Shown in pieces: positions 12,799 to 13,364 of a stretch of DNA of 13,364 nucleotides. The first letter of the stretch is position 1. Every line of letters begins with the position of its first letter. The stretch is from Candidatus Berkelbacteria bacterium (GTDB taxonomy: Bacteria; Patescibacteriota; UBA1384; UBA12157; JAENIV01): NCBI GenBank assembly GCA_016844295.1, contig JAENIV010000009.1, forward strand, positions 1-13,364, in the 5' to 3' direction. The translations under genes were made by a program, and so were the position numbers. The notes below the pieces were generated by a model. It searched no databases and was not told where the DNA came from. It saw only the letters and a program-made list of their open reading frames with translations.

Positions 12799-13364
12799 TC
12801 AGTTATTAATTATTTTTGATTCTATATACTGGCAAAATTCGGCTAAACGGTAGGAATAACCCATTTCATTATCATACCAGGCTACTACTCTTACCAGATT
12901 ACCATCAATTACCTGTGTTGACAAGAGGTCAACAGTCGCGCCATGAGGATCACCCTTAAAATCGGTGCTTACTAATGGCTCTTCGCTAACACCAATAGAA
13001 TTTTTATACTCTTGGTTTACTGACGCATCTTTAAATGATTGATTAACTTCTTCAACTGTCGCATTTTTTCCAATAAGGGCAACGAACTCTAAAAGTGACA
13101 CGGTGGCTGTAGGAACCCGGTATGATATGCCGTCTATCTTATCTTTCAAATCAGGAATTACTTCCGCCGCTGCGATAGTGGCACCGGTCGTGGTAGGTAT
13201 AATTGACAATGTTGCAGCTCGGGCTCGTCTTAAATCCTTATGGGCGTCGTCTTGCAAACGTTGATCCATAGTATATGAATGGATTGTTGTCATAGTAGAT
13301 TTTTGGATTTTGAAATTGTCATGTAAAACTTTTGCCACGGGCGCGAGGGCATTTGTTGTACATG
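12799..13364 (-). CDS. gap: Glyceraldehyde-3-phosphate dehydrogenase, C-terminal part (5' cut by window)
   Basis: The frame continues to the window edge and begins exactly at the catalytic cysteine: CTTNALAPVAK at 13330-13362. The N-terminal NAD-binding domain is outside. Visible landmarks are the catalytic histidine in TTIHSYTMDQRLQD, HKDLRRARAATLSIIPTTTGA and WYDNEMGYSYRLAEF. The enzyme oxidises glyceraldehyde-3-phosphate with phosphate and NAD(P)+ to 1,3-bisphosphoglycerate, the substrate of the Pgk encoded further along. A GTG at 13338 is not the real start because the conserved sequence runs through it. It heads a tight same-strand series with the thioredoxin and hydrogenase maturation genes, which may share its promoter and so link hydrogenase assembly to glycolytic expression. 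Confidence 0.97.
   Translation of the reverse strand, partial: CTTNALAPVAKVLHDNFKIQKSTMTTIHSYTMDQRLQDDAHKDLRRARAATLSIIPTTTGATIAAAEVIPDLKDKIDGISYRVPTATVSLLEFVALIGKNATVEEVNQSFKDASVNQEYKNSIGVSEEPLVSTDFKGDPHGATVDLLSTQVIDGNLVRVVAWYDNEMGYSYRLAEFCQYIESKIINN

Overview
The window looks like a piece of a small, AT-leaning bacterial chromosome, probably from the Candidate Phyla Radiation (Patescibacteria). The support is indirect. The partial 16S gene is about 60 nt shorter than E. coli over the same span, carries the EUB338-III rather than the EUB338 target, and has a one-base mismatch to the common 515F primer. It encodes a PaaX-like regulator with a Cas2-like domain and a lamin-tail surface protein, both of which I associate with that group. 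Nearly every gene ends in TAA or TAG. The phylum within the group cannot be fixed from this sequence.

Layout. 1-861 is the 5' part of a 16S rRNA gene on the minus strand, with a roughly 600 nt structured leader and a strong promoter at 1447-1475. Upstream of it on the same strand lie clpP, tig (trigger factor) and pgk. A 140-nt inverted-repeat element sits between pgk and tig. Divergent from pgk, on the plus strand, are the small and large subunits of a cytosolic group 3-like [NiFe] hydrogenase (4823-6662). Then comes an accessory stretch: a minus-strand exported protein split by a frameshift and driven by a promoter with a (GA)8 tract in its spacer (6694-7259); a plus-strand PaaX/Cas2-like regulator (7469-8002); and a secreted lamin-tail-domain protein (8190-9215). 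Near-identical palindromes precede the regulator and the secreted protein.

From 13364 back to 9269 a compact minus-strand operon reads gap (5' cut by the window edge), a membrane-anchored thioredoxin, a two-helix membrane protein, hypC, a hypC-hydE gene fusion and hydG.

How the genes work together. gap and pgk encode the ATP- and NADH-forming steps of lower glycolysis, and the hydrogenase could dispose of the reductant as H2. The striking part is the maturation set. HydE and HydG are known from [FeFe]-hydrogenase assembly, where HydG makes CO and cyanide from tyrosine. HypC is the iron-carrying chaperone of [NiFe] hydrogenases. Here a HypC domain is fused to HydE, HydG follows with an 8-nt overlap, a second HypC precedes, and the only hydrogenase in view is [NiFe]. 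The large subunit ends exactly at the metal-binding motif, so it needs no maturation protease. My inference is an alternative [NiFe] cofactor assembly route that uses HydG/HydE chemistry and delivers through HypC. No HypA, B, D, E or F, HydF or [FeFe] HydA is visible, so the rest of the genome is needed to test this.
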